Positions 32,361 through 45,610 of a stretch of 64,000 bases of DNA are shown piece after piece (the first letter of the stretch is position 1; the number at the start of each line of letters is the position of its first letter). The DNA comes from Spongilla lacustris. Taxonomy: Eukaryota; Porifera; Demospongiae; Spongillida; Spongillidae. Made by a program: the position numbers and the translations under genes. The stretch lies in assembly GCA_949361645.1 (NCBI GenBank), contig OX442417.1, positions 17,529,048 through 17,593,047 on the forward strand, written 5' to 3'. Below the pieces are notes generated by a model. The model had not been told where the DNA came from. It did not search any database and saw only the letters and a program-made list of their open reading frames with translations.

Positions 32361-33107
32361 CTTGACCGAGACTTCCCCTAGGTGTCATTGATCTTGGTAA
32401 TCTGGTATGAGGGCTCACAGGCTACGTTGATTTTGGGGAAGTGGGGTAAGCCTTGCCACCGCCAGTTAGCGTGGGATCTGTTGCATCATTGGTAGGCATT
32501 GCCACACTTGACCGAGACTTCCCCTAGCTGTGTGTGTGTTTGGGGCTCCTGCTTTTGACCTCCAGGATGCCAACCTGTGTCTTAACCTGGGTCATGTCCT
32601 TAATGCCTAAGATGAGGCGATTGCTGTAAGGCTTAGACAGCATTGCTAATTCCTTAATTGTGTTGGCTTCCCTTGATCATGACTCTTTTGGGAATCTAAT
32701 ATCTATCCCTATAAATCCCATAACAGTAATCTAACATTGAGTTTTATTCTTATCAATTTGTATCTATTTAATGTGTCTGTTGCATCATTGGTAGGCATTG
32801 CCGCCGTTGACCAAGATGGTGTTCTGAATGTGTGTGCATGGACTGTTTATTAAAAGTTATGTACATGTAGAGCTATGCACAAGTGTGTATGGTTCCTATG
32901 CATTCATAGAGCAGCATTACATGTAGCTTAGATCCCCGTGGCAGCCAGCCTAAACTGATTGTACTCCACAGACATTTGTCCGCAATGTCCATCTGCCTCA
33001 ATGAGCCAGGAGACTTACAAGCAATTGATCTGTGTTCTCCGTGCGAATGGTTGGCAAAGCTGTCCTAAGTATAAAGCATTTTCAGGTGTCCCATTTTTTG
33101 ACATTTA

Positions 33108-33472
33108 ATGCTGCGCTACCATTTGTATGGTACCGTACACATTTGTCGTACTAAATCACCATATCTATGCATCGAGATGTTGCAGATACATGACACCTGT
33201 CCGTGGTATTATAGTGTTAGTTGTTGTATATGTAGAGCTAAGCACAAGTGTGTATGGTTCCTGCACATTCAAAGAGCAGCATTACATGTAGCTTAGATCC
33301 CCGTGGTAGCCAGCCTAAACTGATTGTACTCCACAGACATTTGTCCGCAATGTCCATCTGCCTCAATGAGCCAGGAGACTTACAAGCAATTGATCTGTGT
33401 TCTCCGTGCGAATGGTTGGCAAAGCTGTCCTAAGTATAAAGCATTTTCAGGTGTCCCATTTTTTGACATTTA
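33108..33472. repeat. Representative short (S) satellite unit, 365 bp
   Basis: Runs from the anchor ATGCTGCGC to the next anchor. It contains GATACATGACACCTGTCCGT and TGTATATGTAGAGCTAAGC, where long units have the 0.6-kb extra block, then the shared GCCAGCCTAAACTGATTG and GGTTGGCAAAGCTGTCC core. Nine or ten such units occur. Confidence 0.9.
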
Positions 33473-34431
33473 ATGCTGCGCTACCATTTGTATGGTACCG
33501 TACACATTTGTCGTACTAAATCACCATATCTATGCATCGCGATGTTGTAGATACATGACCCCTGTTTCTATTTATATATTGTATCTTCACCTTATAGTGT
33601 ACAATTCACCATAATCACTTATCCACAAGCACCCTGTATATTTAAATTCCTGTCTTCACCCATCCTATCTCTTTTAAACTCTCTCTATCCTCCGGGCCCA
33701 ACTGAGTGTCATTGTTCTTGGGAATCTGGCATGAGGGCTCACAGGCTCCGTTGATTTTGGGGAAGTGGGGTAAGCCTTGCCACCACCAGTTAGCGTGGGA
33801 TCTGTTGCATCATTGGTAGGCATTGCCACCCTTGACCGAGACTTCCCCTAGCTGTGTGTGTGTTTGGGGCTCCTGCTTTTGACCTCCAGGATGCCAACCT
33901 GTGTCTTAACCTGGGTCACGTCCTTAATGCCTAAGACGAGGCGATTGCTGTAAGGCTTAGACAGCATCGCTAATTCCTTAATTGTGTTGGCTTCCCTTGA
34001 TCATGACTCTTTTGGGAATCTAATATCTATCCCTATCAATCCCATAACAGTAATCTAACTTTGATTTTTATTCTTATCAATTTATATCTATTTATTGTGT
34101 CTGTTGCATCATTGGTAGGCATTGCCGCCCTTGACCGAGATGGTGTTTTGAATGTGTGTGCATGTACTGTTTATTAATAGTTATGTACATGTAGAGCTAT
34201 GCACAAGTGTGTATGGTTCCTATGCATTCAAAGAGCAGCATTACATGTAGCTTAGATCCCCGTGGCAGCCAGCCTAAACTGATTGTACTCCACAGACATT
34301 TGTCCGCAATGTCCATCTGCCTCAATGAGCCAGGAGACTTACGAGCAATTGATCTGTGTTCTCCGTGCGAATGGTTGGCAAAGCTGTCCTAAGTATAAAG
34401 CATTTTCAGGTGTCCCATTTTTTGACATTTA
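33473..34431. repeat. Representative long (L) satellite unit, 959 bp
   Basis: Same core as the S unit but with a ~0.6-kb block (TTTCTATTTATATATTG to TTTATTAATAGTTATG). Inside the block a ~45-bp segment (GTTGCATCATTGGTAGGCAT..CTTGACCGAGA) occurs twice, about 300 bp apart (near 33800 and 34100), so the block itself has an internal duplication. Thirteen such units are complete. Confidence 0.9.
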
Positions 34432-37400
34432 ATGCTGCGCTACCATTTGTATGGTACCGTACACATTTGTCATACTAAATCACCGTATCTATGCATCAAG
34501 ATGTTGCAGATACTTGACAAATGTTTCTATTTATTTATTGTATCTTCACCTTATAGTGTACAATTCACCTTAATCACTTATCCCCAAGCACCCTGTATAT
34601 TTAAATTCCTGTCTTCACCCATCCTATCTCTTTTAAACTCTCTCTATCTTCCGAGCCCAACTGAATGTCATTGTTCTTGGGAATCTGGCATGAGGGCTCA
34701 CAGGCTCCGTTGATTTTGGGGAAGTGGGGTAAGCCTTGCCACCGCCAGTTAGCGTGGGATCTGTTGCATCATTGGTAGGCATTGCCACCCTTGACCGAGA
34801 CTTCCCCTAGCTGTGTGTGTGTTTGGGGCTCCTGCTTTTGACCTCCAGGATGCCAACCTGTGTCTTAACCTGGGTCACGTCCTTAATGCCTAAGATGAGG
34901 CGATTGCTGTAAGGCTTAGACAGCATTGCTAATTCCTTAATTGTGTTGGCTTCCCTTGATCATGACTCTTTTGGGAATCTAATATCTATCCCTATAAATC
35001 CCATAACAGTAATCTAACATTGAGTTTTATTCTTATCAATTTGTATCTATTTAATGTGTCTGTTGCATCATTGGTAGGCATTGCCGCCGTTGACCAAGAT
35101 GGTGTTCTGAATGTGTGTGCATGGACTGTTTATTAAAAGTTATGTACATGTAGAGCTATGCACAAGTGTGTATGGTTCCTATGCATTCATAGAGCAGCAT
35201 TACATGTAGCTTAGATCCCCGTGGCAGCCAGCCTAAACTGATTGTACTCCACAGACATTTGTCCGCAATGTCCATCTGCCTCAATGAGCCAGGAGACTTA
35301 CAAGCAATTGATCTGTGTTCTCCGTGCGAATGGTTGGCAAAGCTGTCCTAAGTATAAAGCATTTTCAGGTGTCCCATTTTTTGACATTTAATGCTGCGCT
35401 ACCATTTGTATGGTACCGTACACATTTGTCGTACTAAATCACCATATCTATGCATCGAGATGTTGCAGATACATGACACCTGTCCGTGGTATTATACTGT
35501 TAGTTGTTGTATATGTAGAGCTAAGCACAAGTGTGTATGGTTCCTGCACATTCAAAGAGCAGCATTACATGTAGCTTAGATCCCCGTGGCAGCCAGCCTA
35601 AACTGATTGTACTCCACAGACATTTGTCCGCAATGTCCATCTGCCTCAATGAGCCAGGAGACTTACAAGCAATTGATCTGTGTTCTCCGTGCGAATGGTT
35701 GGCAAAGCTGTCCGAAGTATAAAGCATTTTCAGGTGTCCCATTTTTTGACATTTAATGCTGCGCTACCATTTGTATGGTACCGTACACATTTGTCGTACT
35801 AAATCACTGTATCTATGCATCGAGATGTTGCAGATACTTGACAAATGTTTGTATTTATTTATTGTATCTTCACCTTATAGTATACAATTCACCTTAATCA
35901 CTTATCCCCAAGCACCCTGTATATTTAAATTCCTGTCTTCACCCATCCTATCTCTTTTAAACTCTATCTTCCGGGCCCAACTGAATGTCATTGTTCTTGG
36001 GAATCTGGCATGAGGGCTCACAGGCTCCGTTGATTTTGGGGAAGTGGGGTAAGCCTTGCCACCGCCAGTTAGCGTGGGATCTGTTGCATCATTGGTAGGC
36101 ATTGCCACCCTTGACCGAGACTTCCCCTAGCTGTGTGTGTGTTTGGGGCTCCTGCTTTTGACCTCCAGGATGCCAACCTGTGTCTTAACCTGGGTCACGT
36201 CCTTAATGCCTAAGATGAGGCGATTGCTGTAAGGCTTAGACAGCATTGCTAATTCCTTAATTGTGTTGGCTTCCCTTGATCATGACTCTTTTGGGAATCT
36301 AATATCTATCCCTATAAATCCCATAACAGTAATCTAACATTGAGTTTTATTCTTATCAATTTGTATCTATTTAATGTGTCTGTTGCATCATTGGTAGGCA
36401 TTGCCGCCGTTGACCAAGATGGTGTTCTGAATGTGTGTGCATGGACTGTTTATTAAAAGTTATGTACATGTAGAGCTATGCACAAGTGTGTATGGTTCCT
36501 ATGCATTCATAGAGCAGCATTACATGTAGCTTAGATCCCCGTGGCAGCCAGCCTAAACTGATTGTACTCCACAGACATTTGTCCGCAATGTCCATCTGCC
36601 TCAATGAGCCAGGAGACTTACAAGCAATTGATCTGTGTTCTCCGTGCGAATGGTTGGCAAAGCTGTCCTAAGTATAAAGCATTTTCAGGTGTCCCATTTT
36701 TTGACATTTAATGCTGCGCTACCATTTGTATGGTACCGTACACATTTGTCGTACTAAATCACCATATCTATGCATCGAGATGTTGCAGATACATGACACC
36801 TGTCCGTGGTATTATAGTGTTAGTTGTTGTATATGTAGAGCTAAGCACAAGTGTGTATGGTTCCTGCACATTCAAAGAGCAGCATTACATGTAGCTTAGA
36901 TCCCCGTGGCAGCCAGCCTAAACTGATTGTACTCCACAGACATTTGTCCGCAATGTCCATCTGCCTCAATGAGCCAGGAGACTTACAAGCAATTGATCTG
37001 TGTTCTCGGTGCGAATGGTTGGCAAAGCTGTCCTAAGTATAAAGCATTTTCAGGTGTCCCATTTTTTGACATTTAATGCTGCGCTACCATTTGTATGGTA
37101 CCGTACACATTTGTCGTACTAAATCACCGTATCTATGCATCGCGATGTTGTAGATACATGACACCTGTTTCTATTTATATATTGTATCTTCACCTTATAG
37201 TGTAAAATTCATCATAATCACTTATCCACAAGCACCCTGTATATTTAAATTCCTGTCTTCACCCATCCTATCTCTTTTAAACTCTCTCTATCGTCCGGGC
37301 CCAACTGAGTGTCATTGTTCTTGGGAATCTGGCATGAGGGCTCACAGGCTCCGTTGATTTTGGGGAAGTGGGGTAAGCCTTGCCACCACCAGTTAGCGTG

Positions 37401-40400
37401 GGATCTGTTGCATCATTGGTAGGCATTGCCACCCTTGACCGAGACTTCCCCTAGCTGTGTGTGTGTTTGGGGCTCCTGCTTTTGACCTCCAGGATGCCAA
37501 CCTGTGTCTTAACCTGGGTCACGTCCTTAATGGCTAAGACGAGGCGATTGCTGTAAGGCTTAGACAGCATCCCTAATTCCTTAATTGTGTTGGCTTCCCT
37601 TGATCATGACTCTTTTGGGAATCTAATATCTATCCCTATCAATCCCATAACAGTAATCTAACTTTGATTTTTATTCTTATCAATTTGTATCTATTTAATG
37701 TGTCTGTTGCATCATTGGTAGGCATTGCCGCCCTTGACCGAGATGGTGTTTTGAATGTGTGTGCATGTACTGTTTATTAAAAGTTATGTACATGTAGAGC
37801 TATGCACAAGTGTGTATGGTTCCTATGCATTCAAAGAGCAGCATTACATGTAGCTTAGATCCCCGTGGCAGCCAGCCTAAACTGATTGTACTCCACAGAT
37901 ATTTGTCCGCAATGTCCATCTGCCTCAATGAGCCAGGAGACTTACAAGCAATTGATCTGTGTTCTCCGTGCGAATGGTTGGCAAAGCTGTCCTAAGTATA
38001 AAGCATTTTCAGGTGTCCCATTTTTTGACATTTAATGCTGCGCTACCATTTGTATGGTACCGTACACATTTGTCGTACTAAATCACCGTATCTATGCATC
38101 GAGATGTTGCAGATACTTGACAAATGTTTCTATTTATTTATTGTATCTTCACCTTATAGTATACAATTCACCTTAATCACTTATCCCCAAGCACCCTGTA
38201 TATTTAAATTCCTGTCTTCACCCATCCTATCTCTTTTAAACTCTCTCTATCTTCCGGGCCCAACTGAATGTCATTGTTCTTGGGAATCTGGCATGAGGGC
38301 TCACAGGCTCCGTTGATTTTGGGGAAGTGGGGTAAGCCTTGCCACCGCCAGTTAGCGTGGGATCTGTTGCATCATTGGTAGGCATTGCCACCCTTGACCG
38401 AGACTTCCCCTAGCTGTGTGTGTGTTTGGGGCTCCTGCTTTTGACCTCCAGGATGCCAACCTGTGTCTTAACCTGGGTCACGTCCTTAATGGCTAAGACG
38501 AGGCGATTGCTGTAAGGCTTAGACAGCATTGCTAATTCCTTAATTGTGTTGGCTTCCCTTGATCATGACTCTTTTGGGAATCTAATATCTATCCCTATAA
38601 ATCCCATAACAGTAATCTAACATTGAGTTTTATTCTTATCAATTTGTATCTATTTAATGTGTCTGTTGCATCATTGGTAGGCATTGCCGCCGTTGACCGA
38701 GATGGTGTTCTGAATGTGTGTGCATGGACTGTTTATTAATAGTTATGTACATGTAGAGCTATGCACAAGTGTGTATGGTTCCTATGCATTCATAGAGCAG
38801 CATTACATGTAGCTTAGATCCCCGTGGCAGCCAGCCTAAACTGATTGTACTCCACAGACATTTGTCCGCAATGTCCATCTGCCTCAATGAGCCAAGAGAC
38901 TTACAAGCAATTGATCTGTGTTCTCCGTGCGAATGGTTGGCAAAGCTGTCCTAAGTATAAAGCATTTTCAGGTGTCCCATTTTTTGACATTTAATGCTGC
39001 GCTACCATTTGTATGGTACCGTACACATTTGTCGTACTAAATCACCATATCTATGCATCGAGATGTTGCAGATACATGACACCTGTCCGTGGTATTATAG
39101 TGTTAGTTGTTGTATATGTAGAGCTAAGCACAAGTGTGTATGGTTCCTGCACATTCAAAGAGCAGCATTACATGTAGCATAGATCCCCGTGGTAGCCAGC
39201 CTAAACTGATTGTACTCCACAGACATTTGTCCGCAATGTCCATCTGCCTCAATGAGCCAGGAGACTTACAAGCAATTGATCTGTGTTCTCCGTGCGAATG
39301 GTTGGCAAAGCTGTCCTAAGTATAAAGCATTTTCAGGTGTCCCATTTTTTTGACATTTAATGCTGCGCTACCATTTGTATGGTACCGTACACATTTGTCG
39401 TACTAAATCACCATATCTATGCATCGAGATGTTGCAGATACATGACACCTGTCCGTGGTATTATACTGTTAGTTGTTGTATATGTAGAGCTAAGCACAAG
39501 TGTGTATGGTTCCTGCACATTCAAAGAGCAGCATTACATGTAGCTTAGATCCCCGTGGTAGCCAGCCTAAACTGATTGTACTCCACAGACATTTGTTCGC
39601 AATGTCCATCTGCCTCAATGAGCCAGGAGACTTACAAGCAATTGATCTGTGTTCTCCGTGCGAATGGTTGGCAAAGCTGTCCTAAGTATAAAGCATTTTC
39701 AGGTGTCCCATTTTTTGACATTTAATGCTGCGCTACCATTTGTATGGTACCGTACACATTTGTCGTACTAAATCACCATATCTATGCATCGCGATGTTGT
39801 AGATACATGACACCTGTTTCTATTTATATATTGTATCTTCACCTTATAGTGTACAATTCACCATAATCACTTATCCCCAAGCACCCTGTATATTTAAATT
39901 CCTGTCTTCACCCATCCTATCTCTTTTAAACTCTCTCTATCCTCCGGGCCCAACTGAGTGTCATTGTTCTTGGGAAACTGGCATGAGGGCTCACAGGCTC
40001 CGTTGATTTTGGGGAAGTGGGGTAAGCCTTGCCACCGCCAGTTAGCGTGGGATCTGTTGCATCATTGGTAGGCATAGCCACCCTTGACCGAGACTTCCCC
40101 TAGCTGTGTGTGTGTTTGGGGCTCCTGCTTTTGACCTCCAGGATGCCAACCTGTGTCTTAACCTGGGTCACGTCCTTAATGCCTAGGACGAGGCGATTGC
40201 TGTAAGGCTTAGACAGCATCGCTAATTCCTTAATTGTGTTGGCTTCCCTTGATCATGACTCTTTTGGGAATCTAATATCTATCCCTATCAATCCCATAAC
40301 AGTAATCTAACTTTGAATTTTATTCTTATCAATTTATATCTATTTATTGTGTCTGTTGCATCATTGGTAGGCATTGCCGCCCTTGACCGAGATGGTGTTT

Positions 40401-40683
40401 TGAATGTGTGTGCATGTACTGTTTATTAAAAGTTATGTACATGTAGAGCTATGCACAAGTGTGTATGGTTCCTATGCATTCATAGAGCAGCATTACATGT
40501 AGCTTAGATCCCCGTGGCAGCCAGCCTAAACTGATTGTACTCCACAGACATTTGTCCGCAATGTCCATCTGCCTCAATGAGCCAGGAGACTTACGAGCAA
40601 TTGATCTGTGTTCTCCGTGCGAATGGTTGGCAAAGCTGTCCTAAGTATAAAGCATTTTCAGGTGTCCCATTTTTTGACATTTA
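34432..40683. repeat. Higher-order satellite block 1 (6,252 bp)
   Basis: Unit order L959-S365-L955-S365-L959-L959-S366-S365-L959. Diagnostic variants: CATACTAAATCACCG near 34470, GTCCGAAGTA near 35712, the 955-bp L unit at 35756, and GTGTAAAATTCATCA near 37200. All reappear in block 2 in the same order. Confidence 0.85.
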
Positions 40684-43600
40684 ATGCTGCGCTACCATTT
40701 GTATGGTACCGTACACATTTGTCATACTAAATCACCGTATCTATGCATCAAGATGTTGCAGATACTTGACAAATGTTTCTATTTATTTATTGTATCTTCA
40801 CCTTATAGTGTACAATTCACCTTAATCACTTATCCCCAAGCACCCTGTATATTTAAATTCCTGTCTTCACCCATCCTATCTCTTTTAAACTCTCTCTATC
40901 TTCCGGGCCCAACTGAATGTCATTGTTCTTGGGAATCTGGCATGAGGGCTCACAGGCTCCGTTGATTTTGGGGAAGTGGGGTAAGCCTTGCCACCGCCAG
41001 TTAGCGTGGGATCTGTTGCATCATTGGTAGGCATTGCCACCCTTGACCGAGACTTCCCCTAGCTGTGTGTGTGTTTGGGGCTCCTGCTTTTGACCTCCAG
41101 GATGCCAACCTGTGTCTTAACTTGGGTCACGTCCTTAATGCCTAAGATGAGGCGATTGCTGTAAGGCTTAGACAGCATTGCTAATTCCTTAATTGTGTTG
41201 GCTTCCCTTGATCATGACTCTTTTGGGAATCTAATATCTATCCCTATAAATCCCATAACAGTAATCTAACATTGAGTTTTATTCTTATCAATTTGTATCT
41301 ATTTAATGTGTCTGTTGCATCATTGGTAGGCATTGCCGCCGTTGACCAAGATGGTGTTCTGAATGTGTGTGCATGGACTGTTTATTAAAAGTTATGTACA
41401 TGTAGAGCTATGCACAAGTGTGTATGGTTCCTATGCATTCATAGAGCAGCATTACATGTAGCTTAGATCCCCGTGGCAGCCAGCCTAAACTGATTGTACT
41501 CCACAGACATTTGTCCGCAATGTCCATCTGCCTCAATGAGCCAGGAGACTTACAAGCAATTGATCTGTGTTCTCCGTGCGAATGGTTGGCAAAGCTGTCC
41601 TAAGTATAAAGCATTTTCAGGTGTCCCATTTTTTGACATTTAATGCTGCGCTACCATTTGTATGGTACCGTACACATTTGTCGTACTAAATCACCATATC
41701 TATGCATCGAGATGTTGCAGATACATGACACCTGTCCGTGGTATTATACTGTTAGTTGTTGTATATGTAGAGCTAAGCACAAGTGTGTATGGTTCCTGCA
41801 CATTCAAAGAGCAGCATTACATGTAGCTTAGATCCCCGTGGCAGCCAGCCTAAACTGATTGTACTCCACAGACATTTGTCCGCAATGTCCATCTGCCTCA
41901 ATGAGCCAGGAGACTTACAAGCAATTGATCTGTGTTCTCCGTGCGAATGGTTGGCAAAGCTGTCCGAAGTATAAAGCATTTTCAGGTGTCCCATTTTTTG
42001 ACATTTAATGCTGCGCTACCATTTGTATGGTACCGTACACATTTGTCGTACTAAATCACCGTATCTATGCATCGAGATGTTGCAGATACTTGACAAATGT
42101 TTGTATTTATTTATTGTATCTTCACCTTATAGTATACAATTCACCTTAATCACTTATCCCCAAGCACCCTGTATATTTAAATTCCTGTCTTCACCCATCC
42201 TATCTCTTTTAAACTCTATCTTCCGGGCCCAACTGAATGTCATTGTTCTTGGGAATCTGGCATGAGGGCTCACAGGCTCCGTTGATTTTGGGGAAGTGGG
42301 GTAAGCCTTGCCACCGCCAGTTAGCGTGGGATCTGTTGCATCATTGGTAGGCATTGCCACCCTTGACCGAGACTTCCCCTAGCTGTGTGTGTGTTTGGGG
42401 CTCCTGCTTTTGACCTCCAGGATGCCAACCTGTGTCTTAACCTGGGTCACGTCCTTAATGCCTAAGATGAGGCGATTGCTGTAAGGCTTAGACAGCATTG
42501 CTAATTCCTTAATTGTGTTGGCTTCCCTTGATCATGACTCTTTTGGGAATCTAATATCTATCCCTATAAATCCCATAACAGTAATCTAACATTGAGTTTT
42601 ATTCTTATCAATTTGTATCTATTTAATGTGTCTGTTGCATCATTGGTAGGCATTGCCGCCGTTGACCAAGATGGTGTTCTGAATGTATGTGCATGGACTG
42701 TTTATTAAAAGTTATGTACATGTAGAGCTATGCACAAGTGTGTATGGTTCCTATGCATTCATAGAGCAGCATTACATGTAGCTTAGATCCCCGTGGCAGC
42801 CAGCCTAAACTGATTGTACTCCACAGACATTTGTCCGCAATGTCCATCTGCCTCAATGAGCCAGGAGACTTACAAGCAATTGATCTGTGTTCTCCGTGCG
42901 AATGGTTGGCAAAGCTGTCCTAAGTATAAAGCATTTTCAGGTGTCCCATTTTTTGACATTTAATGCTGCGCTACCATTTGTATGGTACCGTACACATTTG
43001 TCGTACTAAATCACCATATCTATGCATCGCGATGTTGCAGATACATGACACCTGTCCGTGGTATTATAGTGTTAGTTGTTGTATATGTAGAGCTAAGCAC
43101 AAGTGTGTATGGTTCCTGCACATTCAAAGAGCAGCATTACATGTAGCTTAGATCCCCGTGGCAGCCAGCCTAAACTGATTGTACTCCACAGACATTTGTC
43201 CGCAATGTCCATCTGCCTCAATGAGCCAGGAGACTTACAAGCAATTGATCTGTGTTCTCGGTGCGAATGGTTGGCAAAGCTGTCCTAAGTATAAAGCATT
43301 TTCAGGTGTCCCATTTTTTGACATTTAATGCTGCGCTACCATTTGTATGGTACCGTACACATTTGTCGTACTAAATCACCGTATCTATGCATCGCGATGT
43401 TGTAGATACATGACACCTGTTTCTATTTATATATTGTATCTTCACCTTATAGTGTAAAATTCATCATAATCACTTATCCACAAGCACCCTGTATATTTAA
43501 ATTCCTGTCTTCACCCATCCTATCTCTTTTAAACTCTCTCTATCGTCCGGGCCCAACTGAGTGTCATTGTTCTTGGGAATCTGGCATGAGGGCTCACAGG

Positions 43601-45610
43601 CTCCGTTGATTTTGGGGAAGTGGGGTAAGCCTTGCCACCACCAGTTAGCGTGGGATCTGTTGCATCATTGGTAGGCATTGCCACCCTTGACCGAGACTTC
43701 CCCTAGCTGTGTGTGTGTTTGGGGCTCCTGCTTTTGACCTCCAGGATGCCAACCTGTGTCTTAACCTGGGTCACGTCCTTAATGGCTAAGACGAGGCGAT
43801 TGCTGTAAGGCTTAGACAGCATTGCTAATTCCTTAATTGTGTTGGCTTCCCTTGATCATGACTCTTTTGGGAATCTAATATCTATCCCTATAAATCCCAT
43901 AACAGTAATCTAACATTGAGTTTTATTCTTATCAATTTGTATCTATTTAATGTGTCTGTTGCATCATTGGTAGGCATTGCCGCCGTTGACCGAGATGGTG
44001 TTCTGAATGTGTGTGCATGGACTGTTTATTAATAGTTATGTACATGTAGAGCTATGCACAAGTGTGTATGGTTCCTATGCATTCATAGAGCAGCATTACA
44101 TGTAGCTTAGATCCCCGTGGCAGCCAGCCTAAACTGATTGTACTCCACAGACATTTGTCCGCAATGTCCATCTGCCTCAATGAGCCAAGAGACTTACAAG
44201 CAATTGATCTGTGTTCTCCGTGCAAATGGTTGGCAAAGCTGTCCTAAGTATAAAGCATTTTCAGGTGTCCCATTTTTTGACATTTAATGCTGCGCTACCA
44301 TTTGTATGGTACCGTACACATTTGTCGTACTAAATCACCATATCTATGCATCGAGATGTTGCAGATACATGACACCTGTCCGTGGTATTATAGTGTTAGT
44401 TGTTGTATATGTAGAGCTAAGCACAAGTGTGTATGGTTCCTGCACATTCAAAGAGCAGCATTACATGTAGCTTAGATCCCCGTGGTAGCCAGCCTAAACT
44501 GATTGTACTCCACAGACATTTGTCCGCAATGTCCATCTGCCTCAATGAGCCAGGAGACTTACAAGCAATTGATCTGTGTTCTCCGTGCGAATGGTTGGCA
44601 AAGCTGTCCTAAGTATAAAGCATTTTCAGGTGTCCCATTTTTTGACATTTAATGCTGCGCTACCATTTGTATGGTACCGTACACATTTGTCGTACTAAAT
44701 CACCATATCTATGCATCGCGATGTTGTAGATACATGACACCTGTTTCTATTTATATATTGTATCTTCACCTTATAGTGTACAATTCACCATAATCACTTA
44801 TCCCCAAGCACCCTGTATATTTAAATTCCTGTCTTCACCCATCCTATCTCTTTTAAACTCTCTCTATCCTCCGGGCCCAACTGAGTGTCATTGTTCTTGG
44901 GAAACTGGCATGAGGGCTCACAGGCTCCGTTGATTTTGGGGAAGTGGGGTAAGCCTTGCCACCGCCAGTTAGCGTGGGATCTGTTGCATCATTGGTAGGC
45001 ATAGCCACCCTTGACCGAGACTTCCCCTAGCTGTGTGTGTGTTTGGGGCTCCTGCTTTTGACCTCCAGGATGCCAACCTGTGTCTTAACCTGGGTCACGT
45101 CCTTAATGCCTAGGACGAGGCGATTGCTGTAAGGCTTAGACAGCATCGCTAATTCCTTAATTGTGTTGGCTTCCCTTGATCATGACTCTTTTGGGAATCT
45201 AATATCTATCCCTATCAATCCCATAACAGTAATCTAACTTTGAATTTTATTCTTATCAATTTATATCTATGTATTGTGTCTGTTGCATCATTGGTAGGCA
45301 TTGCCGCCCTTGACCGAGATGGTGTTTTGAATGTGTGTGCATGTACTGTTTATTAATAGTTATGTACATGTAGAGCTATGCACAAGTGTGTATGGTTCCT
45401 ATGCATTCATAGAGCAGCATTACATGTAGATTAGATCCCCGTGGCAGCCAGCCTAAACTGATTGTACTCCACAGACATTTGTCCGCAATGTCCATCTGCC
45501 TCAATGAGCCAGGAGACTTACAAGCAATTGATCTGTGTTCTCCGTGCGAATGGTTGGCAAAGCTGTCCTAAGTATAAAGCATTTTCAGGTGTCCCATTTT
45601 TTGACATTTA
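40684..45610. repeat. Higher-order satellite block 2 (4,927 bp)
   Basis: Order L959-S365-L955-S365-L959-S365-L959, with the variants of block 1 in order (GTCCGAAGTA near 41964; GTGTAAAATTCATCA near 43443; CCTAGGACGAGG near 45111). It is exactly 1,325 bp shorter than block 1, equal to one L959 plus one S366 unit. The L unit at 43328 is a hybrid of block-1 units 37076 and 38035. Confidence 0.85.
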
